Source: Massilia sp. 9096
GTDB taxonomy: Bacteria > Pseudomonadota > Gammaproteobacteria > Burkholderiales > Burkholderiaceae_D
DNA length: 64,000 bases
Direction: 5' to 3'
Assembly: GCF_000745265.1 (NCBI RefSeq)
Contig: NZ_JQNN01000001.1
Coordinates: 5,456,001-5,520,000 of the forward strand
This document shows positions 46,100 through 54,339 of the stretch, piece by piece (the first letter of the stretch is position 1; every line of letters begins with the position of its first letter). The notes below the pieces were generated by a model, which saw only the letters and a list, made by a program, of their open reading frames with translations, was not told where the DNA came from and ran no database searches. Made by a program: the position numbers and the translations under genes.

Positions 46100-48850
46100 T
46101 TAGAAGGTGTAGGTGCCGCGAACGTAGTAGGTACGGCCGATCGGATCGGTGTAGCGCGCATCGTAGCCGGCCTGGAAGGTCTGGCTCTGGTACGACAGCG
46201 GCGGATCGCGGTCGAACAGGTTACGCACGCCGAAGGTCAGGCCGAGGCCCTTCTTCTGGTTCCACGACACGTAGCTGTCGAACGTGGTGTACGAAGCGAC
46301 GCGGAAGCCCAGCGGCTGGAAGTCGCTGGCCAGGGTGCTGGCGCTGCCTGCGCCCTGGTCCAGGTAACCGGTCTTGTAACGCGCGGTCAGGCCTGCCGAC
46401 AGCTGATCCTTGTTCCAGACCAGGTTGGTCGTGTTCTGCCAACGGAAGATCGGACCCGAGCCCGAGAACACATTGACGTTCTGCAGCCAGTCGCCACCCG
46501 GTTCGTTCTGGTACTCGTACTTGTGGATGTACGTTGCGTTCGAGGCCAGGGTGAAGTTACCGAAGCGGCCAGTGCGGTAGCGGTAGTTCAGCGACAGGTC
46601 GACACCGTTGGTGATCGTGCCACCCAGGTTCTGGGTACGGTCATCGATGTAGCCGCAAGTTGCCGGGTTCGGGCACTGCGAGCCGTCAACTGCCAGTTCG
46701 CCGGCCGGGTTGCGATGGTATACCGACGAGAAGCGGCCGTATTGGGTCGCATCGAAGATGTCTTCCTGGCTCAGGCTGCTGATGGTGTTACGCAGGAAGA
46801 TCGCCCACAAGTCGACACCGACGCTCAGGTCCTTGACCGGCTCGATCATGACGCCGAGGGTGACGTTCTTCGACTTCTCTGGCTGCAGAGCGGTGTTACC
46901 GCCGCCCAGAACCTGGAACTGCTGTTTGCAGACCGACGAATAAGCGTGGCCGTTCAGCGGGGTCTTGCCGTCCGGGCAGTTGACCGGGTCGCTGTAGGTG
47001 CCGCCGGTGTTGGTGTAGGTCTGCGATGCGTTGATCTCATACAGCGACGGCGCACGGAAACCGGTCGAGTACGAACCGCGGAACAGCACGGCGTCGACCG
47101 GCTGGAAGCGGAACGAGACCTTTGGGTTGGTCGTGTTGCCGAAATCGCTGAATTTGTCGTAGCGGCCCGACAGGGTCACGTCCAGCGACTTGATGATCGG
47201 CACGTTGATCTCACCGTAGACAGCGTAGGTGTGGCGGGTACCTGAATTGAACGAGGTCGGGTCGATACCGGTCGAAGCCTGCACCTTCGTGGCGAAATCG
47301 GTGTTGGCAGCGCTGGTGAACTTGTCGTAACCCGCTTGGGCGCCCAATGCCAGGCCGACACCGCGGCCGGCGTTCAGCCAGTCACCCAGTTCGCGGCTTG
47401 CATGGAAGTCCAGGCCGGTCGATTGGCCGCGGGCGTGTTGTACTTCGCCCGACAGGCCGGCCGAATTTAGCAGCGCGGTACCGGCGGCGGTCTGGTCGCC
47501 GAACGGGTTGATGACGCCGTTGAGCACGCCTTGGCTGATGATATCGCCATTGCTGTAGCCGATCAGGACTTCCTTGACGCGGTTTTCGTTCCAGGTCGCG
47601 GCAGTGTTGTAGTCCCAGCCAGCGATGTTGCCTTCCAGGGACAACACCAGACGCTGCTGGTTGTTGGTGTTCTTGTCCTGGCGCGCGCCGTTCGGCAGGT
47701 CGCGCCAGCGCACCTGGATCCAGCCCGGCTGCGTGCCCGGCGGATTGTAGGTCGGCGACTGATAGTTCGGGTCCAGGCCGGCACCGGTCGGATAGAACGG
47801 GCTGGTCTTGTTCATGTACAGGCTGCCGTACGGGACCGGGGCGATCTGGGTCGCCACTACGCTCTGGCTGGTCAGGTACTCGAGGCCCAGTTCATGACCG
47901 CCCGGCAGTTTCAGGGTGCCGCGGAACAGGCCGGAATCGCGGATGTTGCGCGGAACGTAGTCGACGAAGGACGAGGTGGTCATCGTGCAACCGCCGGCGC
48001 CGTTCGAGATCAAGTCGACACCGCTGGCGCAGCTCGGCGCAGCCGGGTTGCCGGCGACGCCCTTCGGGTTCAGCGTGCCCGCTCCCTGGCTGAAGTTTGC
48101 CGGGTAGGTCGAGGCCGACAGACCGCCCGAGTAACGGGTGTTGTACGGACGCTCGTTACCGGCGATGTGGTTCTGTTCCTGGTGGTCGATCACCGCCGAA
48201 ACGTTCCAGCCCTGGGTATCCAGGTCGCCCCAGCCGTAGGCCACGTTGCCGTTATAGCTGCGGCCGCCGGCGTGCTGCGGCGAGTCGGTGCCGAGGGTGA
48301 TGACCCCGCCCTGGAAGTCTTTCTTGGTGATGAAGTTGATCACGCCGCCAACGGCGTCCGAGCCATACAGCGCGGATGCGCCGTCGCGCAGCACTTCGAC
48401 GCGCTCGAGCGCGGCGAACGGAATCATGTTGAGGTCAGGCGCGGAGCTGTCGTAGGCGTTGTTCGCCAGGCGACGGCCGTTCAGCAGCACCAGGGTCTTG
48501 TTGGCGCCGATACCACGCAGGTTGGCGAACGAAGCGCCACCGGTGGATGCGCCAACCGACTGGCTGGTGCCGGTCTGGGCTTGCGACACGCTCAGGTTCG
48601 CCATCACCTGTTCGATGGTGGTGATACCTTCACGCTTCAGGTCTTCAGCGCGGATGACGGTGACCGGCACTGCGGTCTCGCCATCGATGCGCTTGATCGC
48701 GGAACCGGTGATCTCGACACGCGCGACCGGTGCTTGCTGCACCTCTTGGGTCTGCGCCATGGCGTGGGCGGATAAGCCCAGACCGGCGGCGATCGCCGTA
48801 CCCGAGAACACGAGGCGCAGGGACCTCGCGATGATTTTTTCTGTAAGCAT
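46100..48850 (-). CDS. TonB-dependent outer-membrane receptor
   Basis: 916 residues. Signal peptide ends near AMAQTQ; then ARVEITGSAIKRIDG and a plug with FANLRGIGANKTLVLLNGRR and VEVLRDGASALYGSDAVGGVINF. Barrel includes RGSYSTGFRAPSLYEIN and the periplasmic-turn LQPEKSKNVTLGVMIEPVKDLSVGVDLW; C-terminal Phe (VRGTYTF). It is a distant relative of the receptor at 41726 (shared plug signatures). ATG 48850 follows AGGAAG. Ligand unknown; the neighbouring secreted amidase could act on the same nutrient. Confidence 0.93.
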   Translation of the reverse strand: MLTEKIIARSLRLVFSGTAIAAGLGLSAHAMAQTQEVQQAPVARVEITGSAIKRIDGETAVPVTVIRAEDLKREGITTIEQVMANLSVSQAQTGTSQSVGASTGGASFANLRGIGANKTLVLLNGRRLANNAYDSSAPDLNMIPFAALERVEVLRDGASALYGSDAVGGVINFITKKDFQGGVITLGTDSPQHAGGRSYNGNVAYGWGDLDTQGWNVSAVIDHQEQNHIAGNERPYNTRYSGGLSASTYPANFSQGAGTLNPKGVAGNPAAPSCASGVDLISNGAGGCTMTTSSFVDYVPRNIRDSGLFRGTLKLPGGHELGLEYLTSQSVVATQIAPVPYGSLYMNKTSPFYPTGAGLDPNYQSPTYNPPGTQPGWIQVRWRDLPNGARQDKNTNNQQRLVLSLEGNIAGWDYNTAATWNENRVKEVLIGYSNGDIISQGVLNGVINPFGDQTAAGTALLNSAGLSGEVQHARGQSTGLDFHASRELGDWLNAGRGVGLALGAQAGYDKFTSAANTDFATKVQASTGIDPTSFNSGTRHTYAVYGEINVPIIKSLDVTLSGRYDKFSDFGNTTNPKVSFRFQPVDAVLFRGSYSTGFRAPSLYEINASQTYTNTGGTYSDPVNCPDGKTPLNGHAYSSVCKQQFQVLGGGNTALQPEKSKNVTLGVMIEPVKDLSVGVDLWAIFLRNTISSLSQEDIFDATQYGRFSSVYHRNPAGELAVDGSQCPNPATCGYIDDRTQNLGGTITNGVDLSLNYRYRTGRFGNFTLASNATYIHKYEYQNEPGGDWLQNVNVFSGSGPIFRWQNTTNLVWNKDQLSAGLTARYKTGYLDQGAGSASTLASDFQPLGFRVASYTTFDSYVSWNQKKGLGLTFGVRNLFDRDPPLSYQSQTFQAGYDARYTDPIGRTYYVRGTYTF

Positions 48851-49146
48851 CTTCTTCCTAACTTTAGGTTGAACTAGCGGAAATAGGATTGTTGTAATAT
48901 TTCCAGCCTAATAAGATACACTTACAGACCCTGCAGGAACAAAAACATTTACGCGCACTGACGTACAAATGCGACAGTATTTACATTGGGCATTGTAGTT
49001 AAAAGGAAATCCCTTTCCTTGCCGGCGTGCCAGACGAGCATACGCATCTTTTCAAAAGGAATGCCGCGCGAGATTTGACGTAAAAATTACGACAGAAAAA
49101 TGCGCGGAAATGCACATCTGCGGTGCATTTCCTGCACCTGAATGGC
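48851..49146. other. intergenic stretch between receptor and MFS exporter genes
   Basis: AT-richer than its surroundings, as expected for the promoter of the minus-strand receptor gene, and the 3' end of the exporter gene. No hairpin or gene stands out; short open frames here have no protein-like sequence. Confidence 0.4.
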
Positions 49147-50655
49147 TCAGTTGCGCGAATCTGGTGCGGCCGTGCCGCCACCGAGCGGCAGCTCCGGCAG
49201 GAACAGCAGGGCCACCAAACCGGCCAGCACGATCAGCGCACCGGCGCCGAAGATATTGGCGATCGCATGCCGGTAGATCTCGCGCGCCGCCGCCTGCACT
49301 GCCGGCGCAGCCGCCGCGCCATGTCCGCCGGCGACGGCCACCGCAGCGATGCCGTGCTGGTGCAGCTGGTGCGCCAGGATCGCCCCCGAGCCGGTCACGC
49401 CGAGCAGGCCGCCGAGCGAGCGGAAGAAAGTCAGCATCGCGGTGCCGACGCCGCGCCGCGGCAGCGGCAGGGCGTTCTGCACCGCGATCGTCATGTTCGG
49501 CATCACCAGGCCCAGGCCGGCGCCGAGGAAGAAGATGGCCGGCTCGATCACGAGGTAGCCGCCGGCGCTGGCCATGCCCCAGGCCAGCAGCGCAAACGCG
49601 GCCACCGCCACCGACAGGCCGGCCACCTGCACCGCCTTGACCTTGCCCGAGCGCGACAGCACGCGGCCGTTCAGCGTCGACGAGGCGATCATCCCGACCA
49701 TCATCGCCACCGTCATCATGCCCGAGCGCGCCGGGCTGCTGCCCATCACCAACTGGAAGAACAGCGGGAAGAACACGCTCGCACCCATCAGGCCCATGAA
49801 GGTCAGCGCCATCACGATGCTGGCGACGTTGAACACGCGGTTCTGGAACAGGTCCGGCGGCAGCACCGGCTCGGGCGTGCGGCGCAGGTGCACCAGCAGC
49901 CAGCCGCCCAGCACCAGCGCCAGCAGGGCGCAGACCTGGATCTGCGGCGCGTCCCAAGGCCACTCGGTGCCGCCCAGCGCCAGGATCAGCAGCAGCGCGG
50001 TGATCGACACCGTCAGCAGCACCGAGCCGAGGTAGTCGATGCTGTGGGCGTGCGTGGCGGCGGGTTTGCGCAGCGAGTGCGCGATCGCGTACAGCGCCAG
50101 CGCGCCGACCGGCAGGTTGATGTAGAAGATCCAGTGCCAGGACAGCAGGTCGGTCATCAGGCCGCCGAGCACCGGGCCGAGCACGCTGGTGACGGCGAAC
50201 ACGATCGCGATCGAACCCTGGCGGCGCGCGCGCTCCTTGGGCGGCACCAGGTCGCCGATGATGATCTGCGCCAGCGGCATGAAGCCGCCCGAGCCCAGGC
50301 CCTGGATCGCGCGAAAGACGATCAGTTCGGTCATGTCGCGCGCCAGGCCGCACAGCACCGAGCCGACCAGGAAGGTGATCAAGGCGGTGAAGATCATCGG
50401 GCGGCGGCCGTACTGGTCGGCCAGCTTGCCGTACAGCGGCATGGTGGCGGTCGAGGCCAGCACGTAGGCGGTCACGACCCAGGACAGGTGAGCCAGGCCG
50501 CCCAGGTCGGCGACGATGCGCGGCAGCGCGGTGGCGACGATGCTCTGGTCGAGCGCGCCCAGGCCGAGTACGGCCATCAGGGCAAGATAGACGGCGCGGA
50601 TCTCGGCGTCGGTGACCGGGGCGTTGGCGTCCCGGATAGGGGAGGTCGGTGTCAT
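49147..50655 (-). CDS. DHA2-type MFS drug exporter (14 helices)
   Basis: 502 residues of the EmrB/QacA type. Motif A of the family is GKLADQYGRRP, motif C is VLGPVLGGLMTD, and the first helix carries LDQSIVATALPRI (motif D1-like with Asp). About fourteen hydrophobic segments are visible. It should export hydrophobic compounds using proton antiport. It is translated just after the MarR gene (10-base gap), so it is probably the regulator's target. Confidence 0.92.
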   Translation of the reverse strand: MTPTSPIRDANAPVTDAEIRAVYLALMAVLGLGALDQSIVATALPRIVADLGGLAHLSWVVTAYVLASTATMPLYGKLADQYGRRPMIFTALITFLVGSVLCGLARDMTELIVFRAIQGLGSGGFMPLAQIIIGDLVPPKERARRQGSIAIVFAVTSVLGPVLGGLMTDLLSWHWIFYINLPVGALALYAIAHSLRKPAATHAHSIDYLGSVLLTVSITALLLILALGGTEWPWDAPQIQVCALLALVLGGWLLVHLRRTPEPVLPPDLFQNRVFNVASIVMALTFMGLMGASVFFPLFFQLVMGSSPARSGMMTVAMMVGMIASSTLNGRVLSRSGKVKAVQVAGLSVAVAAFALLAWGMASAGGYLVIEPAIFFLGAGLGLVMPNMTIAVQNALPLPRRGVGTAMLTFFRSLGGLLGVTGSGAILAHQLHQHGIAAVAVAGGHGAAAAPAVQAAAREIYRHAIANIFGAGALIVLAGLVALLFLPELPLGGGTAAPDSRN

Positions 50656-50665
50656 GGTTGGGCGG

Positions 50666-51112
50666 TCAGGCTCTGGCGATGAGGGTCAGGGGTTCGATGG
50701 CGGCCTCCAGCGCGTCGATCTGCGCGGGTGTGAGACGGGCGATGCGCTGGGCCAGCCAGTCCATGCGGCGCGCGTGCAGTTCGCGCAGGCGCTGGTTGCC
50801 GGCTGCGGTCAGCGCCAGACTGCTCCTGCGGCGGTCAATCGGGTCGGGTGCGCCGCGCGCCACCAGGCCGGCGTCGACCAGGGCCTTGACCTGGGCGCTC
50901 ATGGTGGGCGTGCGCACCTGCTGCATGCGCGCGAGCTCGGCCACGCCGATGCCGGGATGCTCGGCGACGCTGACCAGCAGCATGGTCTGCATCAGCGGCA
51001 GGCCGGTCGCGCTCGGCTCGCTGTCGCGGCGCATCTCACGGATCAGGAGCTTGAAGGCGCTGCGCAGCTGTTCCGACACCTGCTGGCTGCGTTCGAGGTT
51101 TTGAGAAGGCAT
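50666..51112 (-). CDS. MarR-family transcriptional regulator
   Basis: 148 residues with the winged-helix core: LLVSVAEHPGIGVAELARMQQVRTPTMSAQVKALVDAGLVARGAPDPIDRRRSSLALTAAG, including the wing DRRRSSLALT typical of MarR. First gene of a two-gene operon with the MFS exporter. A perfect palindrome lies eight bases before its ATG, so it likely represses its own operon and is released by the exported compound. Confidence 0.93.
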   Translation of the reverse strand: MPSQNLERSQQVSEQLRSAFKLLIREMRRDSEPSATGLPLMQTMLLVSVAEHPGIGVAELARMQQVRTPTMSAQVKALVDAGLVARGAPDPIDRRRSSLALTAAGNQRLRELHARRMDWLAQRIARLTPAQIDALEAAIEPLTLIARA

Positions 51113-51120
51113 ATCGAGTC

Positions 51121-51141
51121 AGTTAGGTAGGCTACCTAACT
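51121..51141. promoter_or_regulatory. MarR operator palindrome
   Basis: AGTTAGGTAG and CTACCTAACT around one central G: a perfect 10-bp dyad of 21 bases in total. It lies eight bases upstream of the marR start, overlapping where the ribosome binding site should be; no Shine-Dalgarno sequence is seen between. Confidence 0.8.
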
Positions 51142-51207
51142 ACTTTATGTCGATGCGGCTTTGGCGTCAACCCGCGCGCAGGCGTCACGCGCGCGCGGGG
51201 AAAGCGT

Positions 51208-52086
51208 TCAGGCGGTTGCCGCGCTGCCGGCCAGGGCCGCCATCACCAGCAGCACGGCCAGCCACTGGATGGGAAGCAGGCGTTCGCCCAGCACGGCCCA
51301 GCCGGCCAGGGCGCCTACCGCCGGCGCCGAGCTGACCAGCACGCCGAACACGCGCCGGGGCAGGCGCCGCAACGCGATCATTTCGAGCGTGTAGGGAAGC
51401 GTGCTGGATAGCAGCGCCACCAGCAGGCCGCCCAGCAGCACCTGGGGCGCCAGCAGCTTGACCCCCGCGTGGGCGACCCCGATCGGCACCGTCAGCAGGG
51501 CGGCCGCCAGCATGCCCCAGGCCACCGCCTGGCCGCCGGGGAGCAGGGAGACGCGCTTGCCGAACACGATGTACATGGCCCAGCAAAACGCGGCGCCGAT
51601 CGCGTAGGCCACGCCCACCGGCGCCAGCGCCTGATGGGGAAACTGAGCCGGCCACCACGGCAGCAGCAGCGCCAGCCCCGCCGCCGCGCACCCGACCCAG
51701 GCGAAATCCGCCGCACGGCGCGAATGCAGCAGCACCAGCACCAGCGGCCCGGTGACTTCGATCGCCACCGCGACGCCGATCGGGATCAGGTTGAAGGCGC
51801 GGTAGATCAGCAGGTTCATGCAGCCGAGCATGCCGCCATAGATCGCCAGGTTGGCGCAATCGCGCGCCGCCAGGCGCTGGCGCCAGGGACGTACGGCCAG
51901 CAGCAACAGCAGGCTCGACATGCCGACGCGCAGCGCCGTCACGCCTTCCGCGCCCACCAGCGGGAACAGGTGCTTGGCCCAGGCCGCGCCCAGGTTCTGC
52001 ACCACCATGCCGGCCATCACCAGCGCCGGCGCCAGGGCGGCGTGGCGGTCGAGGGCGGCTGGCCGGGCCGGCAGGGGAGCGGACAT
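51208..52086 (-). CDS. EamA/RhtA-like amino-acid exporter
   Basis: 292 residues with ten membrane helices in two EamA repeats. Segments such as NLLIYRAFNLIPIGVAVAIEVTGPLVLVLLHSRRAADFAW closely follow the RhtA threonine/homoserine exporter pattern. The second repeat includes GAAFCWAMYIVFGKRV and LPYTLEMIALRRLPRRVFGVLVSSAPAVGALAGW. The start lies 3 bases after the stop of the FAD-dependent gene, so the two are probably one operon. Substrate is inferred only from similarity. Confidence 0.88.
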   Translation of the reverse strand: MSAPLPARPAALDRHAALAPALVMAGMVVQNLGAAWAKHLFPLVGAEGVTALRVGMSSLLLLLAVRPWRQRLAARDCANLAIYGGMLGCMNLLIYRAFNLIPIGVAVAIEVTGPLVLVLLHSRRAADFAWVGCAAAGLALLLPWWPAQFPHQALAPVGVAYAIGAAFCWAMYIVFGKRVSLLPGGQAVAWGMLAAALLTVPIGVAHAGVKLLAPQVLLGGLLVALLSSTLPYTLEMIALRRLPRRVFGVLVSSAPAVGALAGWAVLGERLLPIQWLAVLLVMAALAGSAATA

Positions 52087-52089
52087 CGC

Positions 52090-53706
52090 TTACGACGTCA
52101 TCGACAGCGCGACCGCCTCGGCCACGCGGATGCCGTCCACCGCCGCCGACATGATGCCCCCGGCGTAGCCCGCGCCTTCGCCTGCAGGGTACAGGCCGTG
52201 CGTGTTCAGGCTTTCCAGGCTGTCGTCGTGGCGCTTGATGCGGATCGGCGAGGAGGTGCGGGTCTCGACGCCGGTCAGCACCGCGTCTTCTTTATAGTAG
52301 CCCTTGATCTGCTTGTCGAAAGCGACGAAGGCTTCGCGCAGCGCCAGGATGGCATAGTCGGGCAGCGACGGCGCCAGGTCGGTCAGGTGCACGGCCGGCT
52401 TGAACGACGGGATCACCGAGCCGAATTCGGTCGAGGCGCGGCCCTTGACGAAGTCGCCCATCAGCTGGCCCGGCGCATCGTAGTTGCCGCCGCCGAGCAC
52501 GAACGCGCGCGACTCCAGCTCGCGCTGGAAGGCGATGCCGGCCAGCGGATGGCCCGGATAATCGTCGGGCGTGATGCCGACCACGATCGCACTGTTGGCG
52601 TTGCGCTCGTTACGCGAATACTGGCTCATGCCGTTGGTGACCACGCGGCCTTCTTCCGACGACGCCGCCACCACGGTGCCGCCCGGGCACATGCAGAAGC
52701 TGTACACGCTGCGCCCGTTCGAGGCGTGGTGGACGATCTTGTAGTCGGCCGCGCCGAGGATCTTGTTGCCGGCATTCGGTCCGAAGCGGCAGGTGTCGAT
52801 CAGCGATTGCGGGTGCTCGACGCGGAAACCGATCGAGAACGGCTTGGCTTCGACGTACACGCCGCGGTTGTACAGCATCTCGAAGGTGTCGCGCGCGCTG
52901 TGGCCCACCGCCATCACCAGGTGGCGCGTCGGGATCTCTTCGCCCGACGCCAGTTTGACGCCGATCACCTGGCGCGCGTTGCCTTCGCCTTCGACCAGCA
53001 CGTCCTCCACCCGCGTTTCGAAACGGATCTCGCCGCCCAGCGACAGGATCTCGGCGCGCATCTGCTCGACCATCTTGACCAGCCGGAACGTGCCGATGTG
53101 CGGCTTGCTGACGTACAGGATCTCTTCCGGCGCGCCGGACTTGACGAACTCGGTCAGGACCTTGCGGCCGTAGTGCTTCGGGTCCTTGATCTGGCTATAT
53201 AGCTTGCCGTCCGAGAAGGTGCCGGCGCCGCCTTCGCCGAACTGCACGTTCGATTCGGTGTTCAGCTTGCGCTTGCGCCAGAAGCCGAAGGTGTCGACGG
53301 TCCGCTCGCGCACCACCTTGCCGCGCTCCAGGATCAGCGGCTTGAAGCCCATCTGCGCCAGGATCAGGCCGACGAACAAGCCGCACGGCCCCATGCCGAC
53401 CACCACCGGGCGCGGCATGCCGGGCGCCGGCTGCGCGCTGGTGACGAACTTGTAGCCGGTGTCGGGCGCCGCGCCGATCTGCGGGTCGGCGGCCAGGCGT
53501 TTGATGACCGCGGCTTCGTCGCGCACCTGCACGTCGAGCGCATAGATCAGCACGATCGCGCTTTTCTTGCGCGCGTCGTAGCTGCGCTTGACGACGCTGA
53601 AGTCGACCAGGTCGGCAGCAGTGATGCCGAGGCGCTCGAGGATGGCCTCGCGCAGCGCGGGCTCGGGGTGGTTCAGGGGGAGTTTGAGTTCTTTGATTCG
53701 GAGCAT
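52090..53706 (-). CDS. FAD-dependent dehydrogenase (COG2509-like)
   Basis: 538 residues. An N-terminal ~95-residue domain (LRIKELKLPLNHPEPALREAIL) precedes the flavoprotein fold: PVVVGMGPCGLFVGLILAQMG (FAD), VQFGEGGAGTFSDGKLYSQI, HLVMAVGHSARDTFEML, and the C-terminal LYPAGEGAGYAGGIMSAAVDG. This is a widespread but uncharacterised FAD oxidoreductase group. ATG 53706; the frame is open to 53793 without family-like sequence. Followed directly by the EamA gene. Confidence 0.88.
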   Translation of the reverse strand: MLRIKELKLPLNHPEPALREAILERLGITAADLVDFSVVKRSYDARKKSAIVLIYALDVQVRDEAAVIKRLAADPQIGAAPDTGYKFVTSAQPAPGMPRPVVVGMGPCGLFVGLILAQMGFKPLILERGKVVRERTVDTFGFWRKRKLNTESNVQFGEGGAGTFSDGKLYSQIKDPKHYGRKVLTEFVKSGAPEEILYVSKPHIGTFRLVKMVEQMRAEILSLGGEIRFETRVEDVLVEGEGNARQVIGVKLASGEEIPTRHLVMAVGHSARDTFEMLYNRGVYVEAKPFSIGFRVEHPQSLIDTCRFGPNAGNKILGAADYKIVHHASNGRSVYSFCMCPGGTVVAASSEEGRVVTNGMSQYSRNERNANSAIVVGITPDDYPGHPLAGIAFQRELESRAFVLGGGNYDAPGQLMGDFVKGRASTEFGSVIPSFKPAVHLTDLAPSLPDYAILALREAFVAFDKQIKGYYKEDAVLTGVETRTSSPIRIKRHDDSLESLNTHGLYPAGEGAGYAGGIMSAAVDGIRVAEAVALSMTS

Positions 53707-53852
53707 GGTGGGATCTCGCGGCAGCGGCGGATCGGGACAAACGTCAAGTATAAGGCATCGGCTTGCCGGGGGCGAGAAGGGGTGGTGGAGCACGGCTATA
53801 TATCAGTCGTTGCAGGAATGCGACAACACAGCCGTTTCGCGCAGCTTGATGC

Positions 53853-53893
53853 ATTTGGTGCGGTGCTCCACCAGCGTACCCGACGCACCAAAT
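53853..53893. promoter_or_regulatory. inverted repeat of TTGGTGCG-type half-sites
   Basis: ATTTGGTGCG and CGCACCAAAT, a perfect 10-bp inverted repeat separated by 21 bases. Each arm resembles the NtrC half-site TTGGTGCA seen upstream of glnA. Confidence 0.4.
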
Positions 53894-54044
53894 TAGCAAG
53901 AGGAATATTTTTGCTAAAGCATAAGGTTATTACAAATAAATACAAAGATGAGTGTACATACATCGATATTCCGCGAAGTTTTTGAATTATCCGCCATTCG
54001 GTATGCGTCGAGGGGCAGCGCATCGTCGTCAAGCTTCATGAAAA

Positions 54045-54061
54045 TGCACTTTGCTGGTGCA
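54045..54061 (+). promoter_or_regulatory. NtrC-type site upstream of a TonB-dependent receptor gene
   Basis: TGCACTTTGCTGGTGCA fits TGCAC-N5-TGGTGCA and matches the best site upstream of glnA (TGCACTTCATTGGTGCA) at 14 of 17 positions. No clear GG-N10-GC sigma-54 promoter follows, so its use is uncertain. Confidence 0.5.
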
Positions 54062-54104
54062 GCAAAAGCGAAAGAATGTGGTGTCCCGCGACAATTTTCT
54101 AGTA

Positions 54105-54150
54105 TTGACGCTTTCTTCGCGGCTATGGTTTTATGAATAGATCAGTAACG
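54105..54150 (+). promoter_or_regulatory. conserved promoter-like block, first tandem receptor gene
   Basis: TTGACGCTTTCTT, then GCTATGGTTTTATGAA, then TAACGTT in the same order and spacing as at 57886-57931. The TTGAC part could be a -35 hexamer; the -10 is not obvious. Confidence 0.55.
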
Positions 54151-54339
54151 TTTGACGTAGATCGGATGTTAGTTGAGAGCTTTGTTCTGAACGGACAGGC
54201 ATACAAAGCCATAGCGGCAGATGGATGTGGCCAAAGCGCCATCGGAACCTGTGAGCGGCAGTCTGGCTAGCGCCCGGCTGTCGTTGCACCGACGACGCAT
54301 TGGCCATATCGAATGAAGATCCCACAAGGAGAAGTGTTC

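Larger units (their letters stand above)
53707..54339. other. 633-bp intergenic region before the first tandem receptor gene
   Basis: AT-rich in the middle, with no convincing gene. It holds a 10-bp inverted repeat (53853-53893), an NtrC-type 17-mer (54045-54061) and a conserved promoter-like block (54105-54150) shared with the second receptor gene; each is listed separately. Confidence 0.6.
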
